A stretch of 64,000 nucleotides of DNA from Syngnathus acus (Eukaryota > Chordata > Actinopteri > Syngnathiformes > Syngnathidae): positions 3,915,164 to 3,979,163 of the forward strand of contig NC_051088.1 of the NCBI RefSeq assembly GCF_901709675.1. The letters run 5' to 3'. The notes beneath the pieces are model-generated. The model did not search any database. It saw only the letters and a list, made by a program, of their open reading frames with translations, and was not told the DNA's origin. The position numbers and the translations under genes were made by a program. Shown piece after piece: positions 41,801-56,900 of the stretch. The first letter of the stretch is position 1, and the number at the start of each line of letters is the position of its first letter.

Positions 41801-44800
41801 TTGTCTGTGTGTAAATGAGACACAAAGAGCAAAGTGCAATGTCGAGTTAATTACAAAGTCAGCCGGAAGGAGTACAGTAATCCCTCGTTTATCGCGGATA
41901 ATTGGTTCCAAGACCACCCGCGACAGGTGAAAATCTGCGATGGAGAGAAAATATATTGCTACAATATCCATAAGAGACTTTTATGAACCTTTATTGTATT
42001 TTATTGTATTTTTAAACACTGTACTTTGTACTTTTGAATGTTTTTTGTAGTCTTAAAAACTTTAGTAAACATTTTAAAGTCAAACTGATTTTCATAAACA
42101 TTCTTTATTGAAATAAATAGAGAAATAAAGAAAACAAATAAGAATAAATATATACAACATCCACACAAGACTTTTATGAACCTTTATTGTAGTTTTATAC
42201 AGTTTATTGTTTTTTTAAAATTATTTCTGTATTTTTAAACACTTTTGTAAATTTTTTAAAGTCAAACTGACCTGCAGAAACATTCTTATTTGTTTAAATA
42301 AATGAGGAAAATAATATGAGTAAATATATTGTTACAATACAGAGATGGGACCAAGTCACACATGTGCAAGTCTCAAGTGAGTCTCAAGTCTTAACCTTCA
42401 AGTCTCAAGTAAGTCCCAAGTCATTTTTTTCTTGGGCAAGTCAAGTCAAGTCAAGTCCTTAAATAGGTCAAGTCAAGTCCTTAAATAGGTCAAGTCAAGT
42501 CCAAGTCAAGTCACCTTATTATTGCAATTTTACCTGCAGAATCTGATCTTAGTAATGTGAAAAGACAAGATATAAGTAACTTTAAGTAACCATCATTGTC
42601 TAATGTGTCTAACCTGTTTAAAAAATATGACAATAATTTGGATTTGCACTGTAATTACTGATATTCAGTAAAATACACCATGGGATCAAACAAAAAAGAA
42701 ATTACCTCCTACAATGATTGACAGCTCAATCTAAACAAATGAACGTCTGCCGACAGTGTCTGACACATTTGAGTTGCAAATATGAAAAAATAATCTGAAA
42801 AAAATCTGAAAGAAGAAACACATTAAAGAGCATTGGAAACATTTTATGTTTCATCTGTAACATCTGGAGACACCAGAGCTCTATAAACTTCAAACGGACA
42901 AGTCGTCTGGCTGTCTGAAATGTTTCTGTTGCATATCTTGCACTGTGCTGTCCGTCTTTTGCCGTCATAAGGTAATTACGATAGCCGAAGGTACCGCTCC
43001 CGCTGACATGTTTGTGCATGTCTGATATAAAAGGCCGTGATTCTCCAATAAAAATGTTAGGTATGTAGAGAAGGCACGACTGATTGATTGACAGGGTAGC
43101 GATCCAATCATGACAACGCCATTCTCAGCCCGCGCTCCTACCGTGTTATCGATATTACTTTTTTAAAAGTATTATTAATTTTATATTCAAACTGAAAACA
43201 TAAACTAAATAACACGGAAGTCATTCAAGTCATCGTGTCTCAAGTCAAGTAAAGTCCCGAGTCTTTAACTTCCAAGTCGAAGTCGAGTCTCAAGTTTTTT
43301 TATTTTCATGTTTTTTTATGTCAAGTCACAAGTCATCAAAACAGCGACTCGAGTCGACTCGAGTCCAAGTCACAGTGACTCGAGTCCCCATCCCTGTTAC
43401 AATATACACACAAGACTTTTATGAACCTTTTTTGAAGTGTAAACGTGTCTGGCTCCTCTCTGCTCTTGCGTGCTGGCTGGCTGACGCGCCCCCGCGGCCC
43501 AGCGCGAGCGCATCCGCGCAAGACTTTTATGATTTTATTTTTATACACTATTGTACTTTTAGATACGTTATTGTATTAAAAACACTTTTTAAAACATTTT
43601 AAAGTGTCACGCATCCTCTCTGCTCTTGCGTGCTGGCCGACTGACACACCCCCGCGGCCCAGCGCTAGCGCATCCGCAGAAGACTTTTTTATAATTTTAT
43701 TTTTAAACAGTTTATTGTATTTTTTAAACATTTTAAAGTGTAAATGTGTCATGGCTCCGCTTTGCTCTTGTAGTGGTGACCGGCTGACACACCCCGGCAG
43801 CCCAGCGCGAGGGCATCCACACATTGCTCAGCGGCACGCCCTGCACGTAATGCTCATTGCCGGCCGCTGTCCCAAATCCTGGACGACAGTGCTTTTTTTC
43901 TACATGCGCGGTTACGCTCACTGCCGTTGTCCTGACTGTTTCGGCACGGTGGTGCATTTTTCCTTTGTCCTTTCCGCTCTCGCCCTGCTGGCCTATGGCA
44001 TCACGCGATAGGCGTGAGTCGCCAATACGGAACTGCTAATCGTCAGTCCTCACAGTTTTGTCTGTTTTGACACGCACGCCTAGCACCTGATTCTCGTGTG
44101 CCTGACCCGCTGTGATACGAGATGCCTGCACGACACGAGCTCGCTGACCGGCTCGTCATTTTAAAATGTAAACGTGCAATGACTCCGCTCTGCTCATGCC
44201 ATGCTGACCAGCTGTCGCGCCCCCACTGCCCAGCGCGAGGGCATCCGTGCAAGACTTTTTAGAATTTTATGACGGGCAAACAGGACGATCCGATCAGGAG
44301 TGACAAGCAGACAAACAGTTTTACTCCGGTTGGCAATCGAGGAGCGGAAACGTGATAGTATGTGTGTAATGAAGTGCAAATCTGAGGTGCTGCTGATATG
44401 TTGATGCAGACGGAGTGAATAAAGTGCGGGAGGCTGAGATAAAATGTTGTTAGAACTGCTAAGCCAAACCACTGCAAGGACACAGATCAACAAGTCCCCA
44501 ATGCCCATTAGTGTCATATGGGCAGACAAAGCCCCACCATCGGTGGTGTAGTAATCCACGATAGAGTGAGGCCGCGATAGGTGAAGCGTGAAGTAGCGAG
44601 GGATTACTGTATGGCCTGTGCCATGCCGCTTTTAACGTTTGAGCAAGGCAGCTTTGTTAACGCAACAGCCTACTCATAATGTAATTAGTGCTTTGTTTGT
44701 GAGAAAAGCCACCGCGAATCAAACGCCGCACGGCCTTTGGCCACCGGATTAAAGTATTTCGATCGCATGCGCTGACGCTGTATTTGTGTACTTGGAAATA

Positions 44801-47800
44801 TCAATCACTTTTGATGCCTTGTTCTGCTGTGTGCCTCTTTGATTTACTGCCAGTTTCTCTGTCAAAGCGTGAAGTGTTTGTTTTAGTGGCTAATTTGTTT
44901 TTGTATGGTGTTTTTTCCCCCATTCACATCCACAGTTAATCTTTTTTTTTTTTTGCAAACCAGGCATGCAAGCAAAACTTGGCATGCAGTCTCGTCTTAC
45001 ACAGACACAAAAGACGAATTTACTCTGTTGTCAGGCATCGGCAACTCAGGTGTGCCTCAGATGGCCGGCAGATAAAGTGCATGTCAACTTGCAGCAGCAC
45101 AGGTCACCAGGCACATTTTTACTATCACACACACACATACATAAGCACCTTTGATCTATCACATTAAGTTTCTGTGATGATGACGAATAGCTCACTGTCA
45201 TTGTTCCAGCAGCACAGTAAACAATGGCCAGCTTTGTAAATGGAGGGACTTGAAGTACTGAATATGTGCAGCTTGGTGTGAAGGACTGTCAGTGACTTGC
45301 TGCTTCTCAGATCCATCATACTCAAGTTTTTAGAAAACGTCTTGCAAGTAAAGGTGGATCGGCAACTGACAGCAAGTGGCACAATGTGTTTTTAAAATAA
45401 TAATGATCAAATTAATCAAATAAATATCGCTTTAATTCTTGAAAGAGAAAAGGTAAAACTTTGCTCTGGCTGCTACCTTGATTTGAAATGTTCAGCATTG
45501 TCCAATTATTTGACTACTTTTCAAAATGCCTCCTCTTCCCACGCCATCACTTTGTTTTAATAATAGATAGTGTGCAGCTCTGGCACTAAAGAATACATGG
45601 AAGGGGATCTGGGGACAGGATTGCACAGGTACACACAGAGGCCTCGCTAAACTGTCATCGTGCTGGGCCAGCACAATATGGCGTCACTCTCACGGGGGTC
45701 ACAATAAGTCAACCGCTACGTCGTTGTCATGCACATCGACACCAATGCTTTTATTTTGACTCTGCTTCACTCCGCCTCTTTTGCACATCACTTGGCAGCG
45801 GAGAGAGCTTCCAGATGAGTGGACGACTGCTGCTTTCTGCTCACGACCTTCACCCGTACTTGCTTGCGTCTCGCATTAACAACACATTCTGAACTTGTGC
45901 TACAGTGGCCGTGAAGGACCGGAGATTTTTTTCTCTCCTAGAGTAATAAACTGGTTGACTGTAATATTGACTGTGGGAAGATCTTATGAGAGAATTATTG
46001 AATCTTTAATGACAGGAAGATGAAGCTCCATTTGAGAGAAGAGGAGAAAAAAAATTCTACCAGACAAGCTTGTTTTATTATCTAGACATTGTTTTTCTAT
46101 TGATAACATTGCTGATGGGTATTATGAGTGACACTCGACTAGTTTTGTCCAAAGTAATAACAATGATAGCCTCATCAGTTTAGTTAACCCCCCCCTTTTT
46201 TGTTTTGTTTTCTCGCATACATAAAGTTTCCAAAGCCATCAGGAGATGAGGAGCCATTATGATCTCATTGCATGTGAAGACATGGCAGCCATTAGAGAGA
46301 GCAAGAATTTGGCTTCGGCTCTTACGGGCAATGGTGCATACCTAACAGACGCCGTGCACACTGGGAAACATTCCGAGCTCCTTTGAGCAGCCATGCTATA
46401 AGGCCTTCCACGAACGGTGCATGCTCATGTTAGTCTACAGCTGTTATTCTACGCTTCCACTCAATAAGCCTCAGGCGACATTTAAATCGACAGTAACACA
46501 CACAGGAGGTCTGGGTGACTTTGCAGCCTAATGGATATTGGGGCATATTTGGGAAATTATAAAAAACAAGAGCAGTATGGGTTTGAGCAGCCTGGATTGT
46601 AGTTTCTGTTCAGGTCTGCTGCTGCTGTTAATGTTAACATGTGATTTATCCGTCATATAGTCCAGGGGTCACCACTCAACGACCTTTTTGAAACTGAAAG
46701 CTGCAGTGAGACGCTTCTGAAATAACACATGTGCTCAAAATTCCTTTAATTACTGTTTATGTTAACATGAATAAATGATATGAATCTATTTCAAGATTTG
46801 AACAATAATGATCAAACATGTTTTAATTAGGTAGGGAACAGAAATGTCAATATGAAACACTATACCTATAAATCTCTGTGTTTGGATTTTGAAATGACTG
46901 ATTACTCCTGAAATTTAGGAAGTCATCAGAGATGAGGGACACGAGTAAAATAAATTGACTTGAGTCGGACTCAAATTGCTATTTTCAGGCTTCATGACTT
47001 GCTTGGATGTTTAAACATTGGGGTGTCGATATGTCCATTTGGCGACAACAAGACACCCAAGGCCACATTTTAATGATCGACTTTGTAGTCGCGTCATCAA
47101 ATTTGCGGCTGCATGTCTTGGACACTTGGCAAAAAGAGGGGCGGAGTTATCAATCGAACACTTCCTGTTTGGCTTCAATATTACACCCTCAATGTTACAC
47201 CCTCCTGACCCTGTGGCCTGGAAGAAAATGTAGGATCATAATAATAATAATATTAATAATAATAAAAAAATAAAATGAGTAAATCAATAAAATAAAAAAG
47301 TAAACATAAAAAATAAAAATGTATTGGTTCATTATGGTTCAATGCTGATTTTTAGATTTTTGTCGAGGTACCGTTTCAGTACCGGTATTGCAGATATAGT
47401 ACCAAAGTCAAAAAGTTAGTACCGTGACAACACTAGTTTTCAGAATGTGTGTTAAGTTAAATGTGATGCCCGTGTAAGGGATTTCTACACAATCCTCCAT
47501 CTCTGTGGCAGCAGATACGAACTCGGACCAACCTGCTTTTGAGGCAGCCTGGACAAGCGTGAAATTAATTGTTCCACTTCGTCTCCGGTCAGCGCTCTTC
47601 TTTTGAGGGACCAATTTGTCGCCTGGCGCACAAGGGAACCTATGAAAGAAGGAGGGCAGAGCAATGATTTGCTATTTTGGAGAGTTTCCGTCATACGGGA
47701 GTGGTTTCCCTGGCGTGGCTTCTGCCCACCAACTTTCATAGGAATACAACATTAGTTGATGTGTAGTTGTGGTCACCCTCTCAGACACAATTATTCACGG

Positions 47801-50800
47801 AAAAATGTGACAAAACCAAATCAACCTGAACCAAGAGATGCCTTTGGGTCTTAATCATCATCTCATGTTCCCCGCTCCTGCCAGCTACTGGAAGTTTTTT
47901 CCCCTCCATTAAGCACTTTATCATCAAACCCCAAGAGGCTAATGGACATTGTCACAAATGCATATGATGCAACTGCCTTGTCTATGCGCTAACACGCCAC
48001 ATTGAATAGAACAAAAGGGGGGGAACAGATCTCAAATTCCAAATCATGTCCTTTCTTATTGGAAGATGCAGCCTGTGAGTTTGAACACAATATTTATATT
48101 ATAAATATATTATATATTTATATATAATTCAATTTGTTCAGATTTTGAATCTATTAAAACATGACCACACTCTGGTATAGATAATACAATATAAACTTGT
48201 TTTCAACAGTTATGCAATGTGGCCAACTAAATGTAGTTTTCTGGCTTCCCAATGACTATTTATGCTAGCTGACTGTAGCTATCCGATTAATTATCAAAAT
48301 AGGTTAACTCCACAATTGCATTTTTCTTCCTACCATTAAATTTCTCTTAGCTGATGTCATAACCAACATTCTTCCACAAATGTTAGCGCTAAGTTTTGCG
48401 CTTCTTAAATTATCTTCTAACCTTTGCAAATACTGACAATTAAGCATTGAAAAGAAACATGGCTTTGTTTTGGTCCAACCGGTGTTTCCGAGGCCCAATA
48501 TCATTTTGTGCCACACTCCTCAGCAGGACATCTTGCTTGACTGCTCAAAATGAACAGATGCTCCATTTTAACTCAAGATACTACAGCCAAAGTATAGATG
48601 TGTGTACTTAATGACTAATAATATTAAACTCATTTTACGCGACACTAGTGAGGACAAGCGGATCGGAAAATAGATGATTGAATAAATTATAACACTACGG
48701 GCTTGTAAAAAAATATATAAAATACTTTATATTGGTGTTACTAATGTGACCTCACATGATGTTATTGTAGGTATGATTGTAACAAAAAAAGACAAAACAA
48801 GTGCTTTGTTTTGAACTGGACCTTATAGAAGAAACCTGAAACCCCAAAACATGACTTGACAGCCTCGCTCCCAGCACCCCCACTCCCCCACCTCCCTCCC
48901 CCACTCAGTTGTGAAGTGTTGCAGTCGTCACCTGGTAAAAGGGATTATTGCCATGATTTCATGAGGATGAAGCTGCCACAATTTTGCCTGCTGAATCACC
49001 AGTCACAATGTGTCTGAAAATGCATGTATATATTTTATAGGACAAGTGTTTGTGATGGAAAAAAGAGCAGCCCATTTTGAAGAGCTTTTTACGCTTTCTC
49101 ACTTGTGCACTTTTTGAATCTTACTAGAAGGAATTGGAATTATAGTCAGCAAAACATAATTCGACAGGTATCACCATCAGTGCCTTTCAAAGCCTTTATT
49201 TTGTCCTTTGAAGAGGCAATGCCTTGCGGCAATACTACGGCGATAATGACAGAAATCCTTTGACATGAACATTTACAAACACTGGGGTTTTATTCGCCTT
49301 CCGTCATACTGCAAGTTGCAAAGTGCCCTAAGGAATTCAACTCACTTTCCTTTAATCTCGGTAATTGCTCTAAAATTCTTATCTACTTTGGAAACTTTAA
49401 TTGATTTAATAGTCTGTTCTCAGGCCCGCATACTGTCTGAACATTGATGCTATTGGTTTATGTAGCTGTCTGCCTGTATTTCTGTCCGTCCGTCTGTCTA
49501 AATGCCTTAACTGTCTCTTTCCATAGTGCTGCTTTACACCGCCCGACTAAATTCATCCGAGCACAATCTGCTCCCTCTCACCCAATTACTTAAACCTCAA
49601 AACCTGCTAGACCATTTCCTTCCCTCCCATGAACTTGTCTCTCCCGTCACCTTGCTCTTTTGTCTGGTACCGTGCAGGAGCAGCTAAGAGCATGTGCCCA
49701 GAAGAGGCGAGGGCACACCATATGATATGACCGTAATCTCCCGTATAATCCCCTCAAGAGTGAAAAATCTCTACCAGGAGCTTTACACAAATTTTAGAAA
49801 AACGTAAAAACTATACTCCCTTGCTTAAATCACCTGTGTGCTTGTGTGTATAAAAATGTGATCAGGTATTCCTTATATTATGGGGACATGGATCTGTCGG
49901 TATGGTTCTTGGAATTAACCAGACTTAATGTCGGCGTCCCGAGTTAAGGTGCGACTAATGGCAAGCATGTGTGAATGGATTTATAGTGAGATAATAGGAT
50001 TTCACGTGTGGAAGTGAGCGAGGGAAGTCATGTGTCACTGCCACTTCCTGTGTGGTTGCTAAAATGTGAAGGTGGCTCACAAATGTCATAGCTTAAGCTC
50101 CTTGGTTTTGTACATTTGCGTACTTGTAGATCAAGGTGAAGAATTAAAACTGGATATCGCAAACGCTACAGAAATACAGTTTTAGTTTTAGGTACTCCCT
50201 GTCTTACCCACCTGCCCACAAAAAAGTTTCAAATGATTAATCATTCCTTAAAAAGATATTAAAATACTGTGTGATAAATCATATTATCTAGCTCATTTGT
50301 CTGATATAAATAAAATATTAACAGTGACGACATTGCAAATGTTCTCCTAATGGTGTTAATGGTGCACCATTTTCTCCCCCCTGCAGAAATACAAGGAGTT
50401 CGACAGGGCCGTGCGTGTGGAGGAGATTGATGGGCTGCGTCTCGTGAAAAAACTGGCTGAGAACATGGAGGAGATGTTTCACAAGAAAGCCCAAGCAATG
50501 AAGGTACGACACAGACTGGAGCAGATGATGGCTATATTATACAGTAAATTAATTCCACCCCTACTATGTCCAGTCACATCCTGGCATTTGCACAATTCCA
50601 AGTGTGTCAGGCGGAAGGTGACAGAGTGTAAAGGTTGTTTCACTTTATTGATCTAAAAGTACACTGAGCAAGCATCAGTATCTTAATGGGTCCTTCAGGA
50701 CTCATCTTATGTGATTTTCTGTGGAGTAGTGGCAGTACTTTATTACAGTAATAAATATCACTTTATCTACTGTGGAATATAGACAAGGCTTGCTGATACT

Positions 50801-50955
50801 TGAGGCATACTAGATACATTCAGCAGAAGTTGTCTGGAGTCAGTCCAACGTTCCAGGAAACCTTCAAGTTTCAATACTTCCTGGAGCAAAATCTTCTGCC
50901 CAGTGTCGCAATTCTCCGAACTGGCCTTAAATTAGGACCGATAAGTGGATGAAAA

Positions 50956-50994
<39 letters not shown>

Positions 50995-53900
50995 ATGGAT
51001 GGATGGATGGATGGATGGATGGATGGATGGATGGATGGATGGATGGATGAATAAATAAATAAACAAATAAATAAATATAATTTTCAAATGCTTTCACTAT
51101 CTTTTTTTTATCAGTGACATGCATTTTGAGTCTGTTGCCACTGGGAGATAAATGTGCCTTGTGACAAGCATCATTTTCTTTTAACTCAATGATAAGATGC
51201 ATTGACTTCACTAATATACTGTGAGTCTCTTTGTGTGTCATCTCCCGGAGAGTGCGTTAAAGCCCCGAAGATATAAGGACTTTGTGGGCTAATAGCTCCT
51301 CTCATGACCTCTTCTTGAATGCAGAATGCCTCATAATTGTTCATTGTGAATGTGACGTACGTGTTCCATCCATGTCAGAAGATTCACACAGGGACATTGA
51401 TTAGGTTATTCATATGGCACCAGAACAAAGGTTTACACTGGAGTTCCATTTATTTTTTTTAAATCCAACCTGGGCCACTTTCATATATGGTCTTGATATT
51501 TTGCACCATTATGGACGTTGACTCGAAAAACGAATAGAAGAAAAGGTAATGGAAGGCTATATGACCTAAATGGATGGAGAATTTACTCCTTATCAGAAGC
51601 TATCATTTTTCCACTTCATTGCCACCTTTTTCATTTCTTCACCTTTGGCTGACTTATTAGTCAGGAACGTACAATGGAAGTCCCCTCTCTTCATCTCACT
51701 TTCAATCCAATTTCCCTCTGCCTATATTAGCCAAACTCTCGTGTCAGGCCAAGCGTGCACACTCGCAGCTGTCCTCAAAAATCCCTCTCTCTTTTGTCTG
51801 CTTCATCTCTCTCTCTTCTTTCTCGCCAAGCCACCTCTCCCATCTCTGCTGTTTCCTTTTTTTTTGTATGCGGCACTCCAGAGATTCAATTTCCGTGCAG
51901 GCGCTCAGCCCTGTCCGTCATCGTGGTTTTATCTCCCAGTGTCTGTGTCAGTTCCCCCTCTTTATCGCTCGCTGCCACCTGCTGAGAAGCAAGAGCTGCA
52001 CCTGTAAATATACTTCTTTTAAAGTCTCTTTAGGTCAAACAAAGAGGTTTGATTTTGTGTTACAGTTATGTAGAATACAAATCAACTGTTCATATATTTA
52101 TGCAAACGCATGCTTAGAAGGAACCAGCGACTGTTCTGTTATTCAAGTTAAAATGGAGCTGTTGCAACTCGCTTTGAAGTTGAGCTTTTCACGATGCACT
52201 TCAAAAGCCTTCAAATTTTCGCTCTGTTTCTCCGTTAATGGCACATTTTCTTCACCGAGTCCTCACCTGCTGATATCGCTTTACCTGTGGCAGTCGCTGC
52301 TCTGTAGTTGGGAATGCGCGGCGATATGTGAAAAATAAAAGCACACGCAACTACTTCAAATGCAATTTTGCTTTCTGTGCACTTAAGTTTCCAATTATTG
52401 CAGCGGGGGCAAAGAACATTTTTTTAACTATTGTATCATCACCTGCAGGCTAATATTTGAATACAGTTTGTAAATAAACTGTAGTCTATTTGCAAATTCA
52501 GACTATTAATGTGCTTGGACTCATCACCTCCTACACCCAAAGCTATGTACATTCTGCTTGTTCTGTCAGTACCCACCAAATTCTTCTGACAGGCCCAAAA
52601 CACCTTTTAAATTTTCCAGCACACCACCAGGTGTTGACAGCTTTGCTCTTCTCTTTATGAGTGTTCAAGACATGCAAGTCCAATGACATGGCCTCAAAAC
52701 TGATCATCAAACTGCGCCCTCGGCTGTCCTGGTCCCAAGTGGGACACCTTTGTGTTTGTTATGGAGGATCCGTGATCAGAACGTAAGTCCAATAACGTAC
52801 CACTCTGGTTCAGATTGGGGGAGTTACCATTCTTCCCAATTGCACCCTTTCAGGTCTCACGGCCATTGCTCAGATGAGAATCGGAGTACCCCAGAATGTG
52901 GCTGTGGGTCCTCAGTAACAGCCAATCCAATCCAATCCCCCAAGATGAATGGAATTTTCTTGAAGAATCAAAAGTAGATGCATTCATGTATGAACATGAT
53001 GCATGGAAAATACAGAAATCAACATGAGTCAAAATGTATTGTGAACTTTGAAAGGCAAATGATGAAATGCAGGACCTGCTGTTTGGCTTTCTCGTTCCCT
53101 TTATTACTGGCTCACCACCGTAGTTTTGTCCATGTGGCTGTGAGCCAGCGCCAATGAGCCAAGCACAGACAGCAAGGTGTCACTGAGCCCTTTTCCGTTT
53201 TGTTGAGGCTGCAACTCTCCCCCTGTATCGCTGGCAATGGTAATTGCTGTCCTATTGACCAGCTGATGTGAGCCGACCCCCGGTGCAGCTCAGCCCGTAA
53301 GCCAAACATCAAATTTGAGGCAAAAGACCTTGAGGACCAAGCCTGATCCATCTTAGCTTGCTTTTGTTTTTCTCGGGGTGGCAGAGCATCCGTGTCTTGA
53401 AAACAATCAGCCAATCAAGTTGACGGCTCAAAACGGGAGTCTCATTTGAATTTCAAAAGTGTGTCCAATCAAAGGCCTTGATCAGACAAATTGTAATCGC
53501 AGGTTGTCACACAATCAAAGGCCCAAATGAGTGCAACATGTCAGAGGAATTTACTTGGTTTTGTGGTAAGGGTGACATAAAAATGATGCAATGGGAAATA
53601 TGTTTCATTGAAGGGCAAATAATGGCTTCAGGTTAGAAAATTGTATAGTATTGTGCAATAATTATGCATGTCAATGATGGATCTGTTTTCAAATAAGATA
53701 TTTTTACTTGTTGTACTAAGTTCATTTTGTCTTCACTTATGTCAACTAAAAGATATTTTTACTTTGGGAAACAATGACCATCAATCCTACTGGTATGATA
53801 TTTGTTCCTCGGTTGTTTTTTAATCACTAAACAACACTGAACAAAATAATGAAATAAAATAAATAAATAACAATAATAATAAAGTAATTGTTTAATAATC

Positions 53901-56900
53901 ACTAATCAGGAAAAAATATTTTAATACTTTTTATTGCAAATAAAATTCCATCTGATTATTCGATTAATCGATAGAATATTAGATTCAGAAAATATTTGAT
54001 GATGACAGCCCTAGTGTGAAGTTTGAGCCTTCGCTAAATAACTGATGATAGTTTTTCTCTCATTTACATTTCGCAAATTATACAATGTGTAAGGACTGCA
54101 ATTTAAAAAGACCACAAAGTCTGCTCGCTACCAGTAATACACGGGGACACGCAACACACAACTCCGTCCACCCACAACAAGTCAGCACACACTTAAAGAC
54201 TAACACATCAGAAGTGCTCGTCCTTTTAATGTAGTGGGAATGAAATTCACAGAAGTGAAGAGCACTTAGAGAACCAACTGCTCATCTGTTTTTTCCAACC
54301 TCCTCCTTCTTTGCAAATTATTTCACTCCCTCGGTTTAAAAAACATTGTACATTTTATTTTGTATCTATTTTATCAAACAATTCCTGTCAAACTGGTTGC
54401 ATACATATCGTGACATTTGCAAGAAAAAAATGGCCACAGTACAGAGAATAGTTGAAAAAAGCCTTAAAATGTTCCAAAATGAAAAACACAATAAGACACG
54501 TTCAATCTATCAGCCACTCAAACCTCCAAACGTCTTGAAAAGTGTTTGTTTTGACATCGACTTCTCACGTGGTGCCTGACATTTTGCTGGGAGTGTGAAG
54601 TTAAGTGTTCAGACCTTTTGAGAAAGCGACTTTCTTATTCCATTCTCATCCTCTCCTCGCTCTACTGTCCTGGTCTTTGTTTGTTCCAAAGCCATTCTTT
54701 TCCAGCTCTCAGGCAGATGCACAAGCTACCTCTCCATGTCCTTTTGCACAAGTGTTTAGTGTGTGATTTTAGAGTTTAAAATAGAAAAGGGGAAGTTTTA
54801 GATGGTCAGAAGCACAGCAGACTGAATGCAGAAATTAATAAATAACCTTTTGGGACCAACTGCAGCATATAATGCAGCAATATTCAATAGCCAGGTGGGT
54901 TGCTGTGGTTAAAAAAAAAACGGCCAGAATTCACTTAGCATGCTTGCATCCCAAATCACTCGATGAGCAATAGCAAACAGACATAGCACAGGTGAAGATT
55001 GCGCTAGCTTTACCAATGAAATCATTTGGATGGAAATGGAATGAAAGTCAGTCACCAGCTGTGATCCATGGACAGCCAGGCCAGTGTGTGTATGTGTGTA
55101 ATCCCTCAGTCGCCCATAAGTAGACATTAGCAACCAGTAGCCGATGCTAGTGCGAGAGTGGATGTCGCAAAGACACGTGTAAAACAACACCCGGCGATGA
55201 TTGAGTTTGTTTTTATGGGGGTCCACTGACTCCGACTTTGCTCTTACCTCCGCTGTCGAACCATTTAGGAAAATAGCCTCTTTTCACAAGATGGCCAAAA
55301 TGGCTGCCAGCTTTATGCTTGTCCTGAGGGCTTTTTCTATTGATCGAGCACTAACAGCTGTGAAGATTTGTAAAGTGACTTTTTGCACGTTGTTAAGATG
55401 TCATTAAATGATATCCAAAATGGCAAAGAGAGATGAAGTCAAAGTACATGTTTACACTGCCCATCTTGTGGTAGGAATAGAAAATACTGCCTTGCTGTGG
55501 TATTTGATCCACAATGTTTGCCGCGAGTGGGGGTCAAGGTCACTTTTAGTATTGATTACTTTGTATACTCAGCATCCCTGACTCTGCCGCTATTGTACAC
55601 ATAACAATCAAGGTTAATCTGGTTGCTGCACGTATACATAATCTGCATATTTTTCAGTTTCTTGGCCGATTATATTCTGCTTTAACACTGGCTCGTTGTC
55701 TTCCACTTTACCAGAGACTTGTAGTGGCAGCAGAGGAAGCCCACCTACAGCACGAGGAGGATCCAGACCTGCTGGTGAGCAAGCCCGCTTCCTGCCATCA
55801 CCGCACAGTTTTTATTAAATATTTTATTCAACATTGAAAGTATAACATCAAAGATTACATTTTGTTCCGTATTTAGCCTCCAACTCGTACAAATGCTAGC
55901 CTCATTTTCGACTTTTTGAGAAAGTCACTGTGCTCTTTACCTAAGATTGAACTACACGTGGGAGGAAAGTCATCAATTTTCTCACAGGAGAATAAATTAA
56001 TGGGAACATTATTTGCTGATAAAATTTACATGAATCATGAATTAATAACAATTTGACATCCCTGTCATGTAAATTCTCAAAGACGTAACCAAACCGCTTC
56101 CTCCCCTCTCACCGTTGTGGCCCAAATCGATTTGAGCAGCTTTAACTTATAGCGCTATCATGCTTCATGAATGCGTGTACTTTGTATGTGCAAATGCCGG
56201 CAGGAGCAAGACAACATGGTGCGGGTGGTTGTCTGGCTCTTTTTTGACTTAGCGAACATCTCAGACTGGAGTTTCGAAAAGTAGGAGGAGACACAGCAGG
56301 AAGTTGACTTTTAAATGGGAATGTGATGCAAAGCCGACTTGGGAGGAATCGCTACTCAGCTAGTTTTTGAATCCGGGGAAGTTACAGTGAATTTGTGTCG
56401 TGATGCTGTCAGCTTTGGAAGGTATCAGAGTCAGTGCACTGGTAGTATTTTATGCTCATGCTGGTAGTTGTGCTGTTCTGAATTTCTCTTACGTGTATTC
56501 ACTCTGTTGTAAAGATTTATAGGCATGTTGTTTTTAAACATTTATTTATTTGAAATAGGCCTGTGCAATTAATCGAAATTCAATTACGATTCACCACAAT
56601 GACCAATTATGGATAATTGTAAGAAAAGCGATTATTAATATACATTATATCCTTTGTACAATGTTTGTTGATACCAGGAAACTATTCTTGAATTTATACA
56701 GTGCATTTGCAATGTTATAAAAAATGTTGGGTCCATTAAGGACCTTACATAATTATTGTGTTTCAAAGAAATTTGTCTTAATCTTTTTTTTTGTACCAAA
56801 AAATAAACATAATATGCACTTTTCGATCTCTTGCAAGCACACCAGTTTGTCCATTTACACTTCCGCCACGTCCACATGTCTATTCTGCGCCGATTATAAA

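Larger units (their letters stand above)
41875..44609. mobile_element. Pogo/Tigger-like TA-target element
   Basis: Inverted ends cagtaatccctcgtttatcg (from 41875) and gtagcgagggattactg (to 44609) stand inside TA duplications (41873-41874 and 44610-44611). The interior has no transposase frame. It contains repeats of an AT-rich segment (acttttatgaacctttattg at 41980, 42171 and 43413) and four GC-rich units at 43446-43545, 43610-43700, 43748-43835 and 44172-44265. A hAT element (42340-43396) is nested in it. The superfamily call rests on end sequence and TA target. Confidence 0.72.

Noticed and set aside
42355-43385. Repeated aagtc motifs considered as a CRISPR-like array
   Set aside because: There are no constant spacers or long repeats, and the block is bounded by hAT ends with an 8-bp duplication in a vertebrate intron.
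43318-44559. Open frames of 94-135 codons on both strands in the pogo-like element
   Set aside because: They follow the GC-rich repeat units, overlap on both strands and match no transposase motif.
51570-52338. Two long overlapping plus-strand frames (145 and 156 codons)
   Set aside because: They lie in pyrimidine-rich intron sequence, overlap in different phases, and show Ser/Leu/Phe-rich proteins without domains or splice support.
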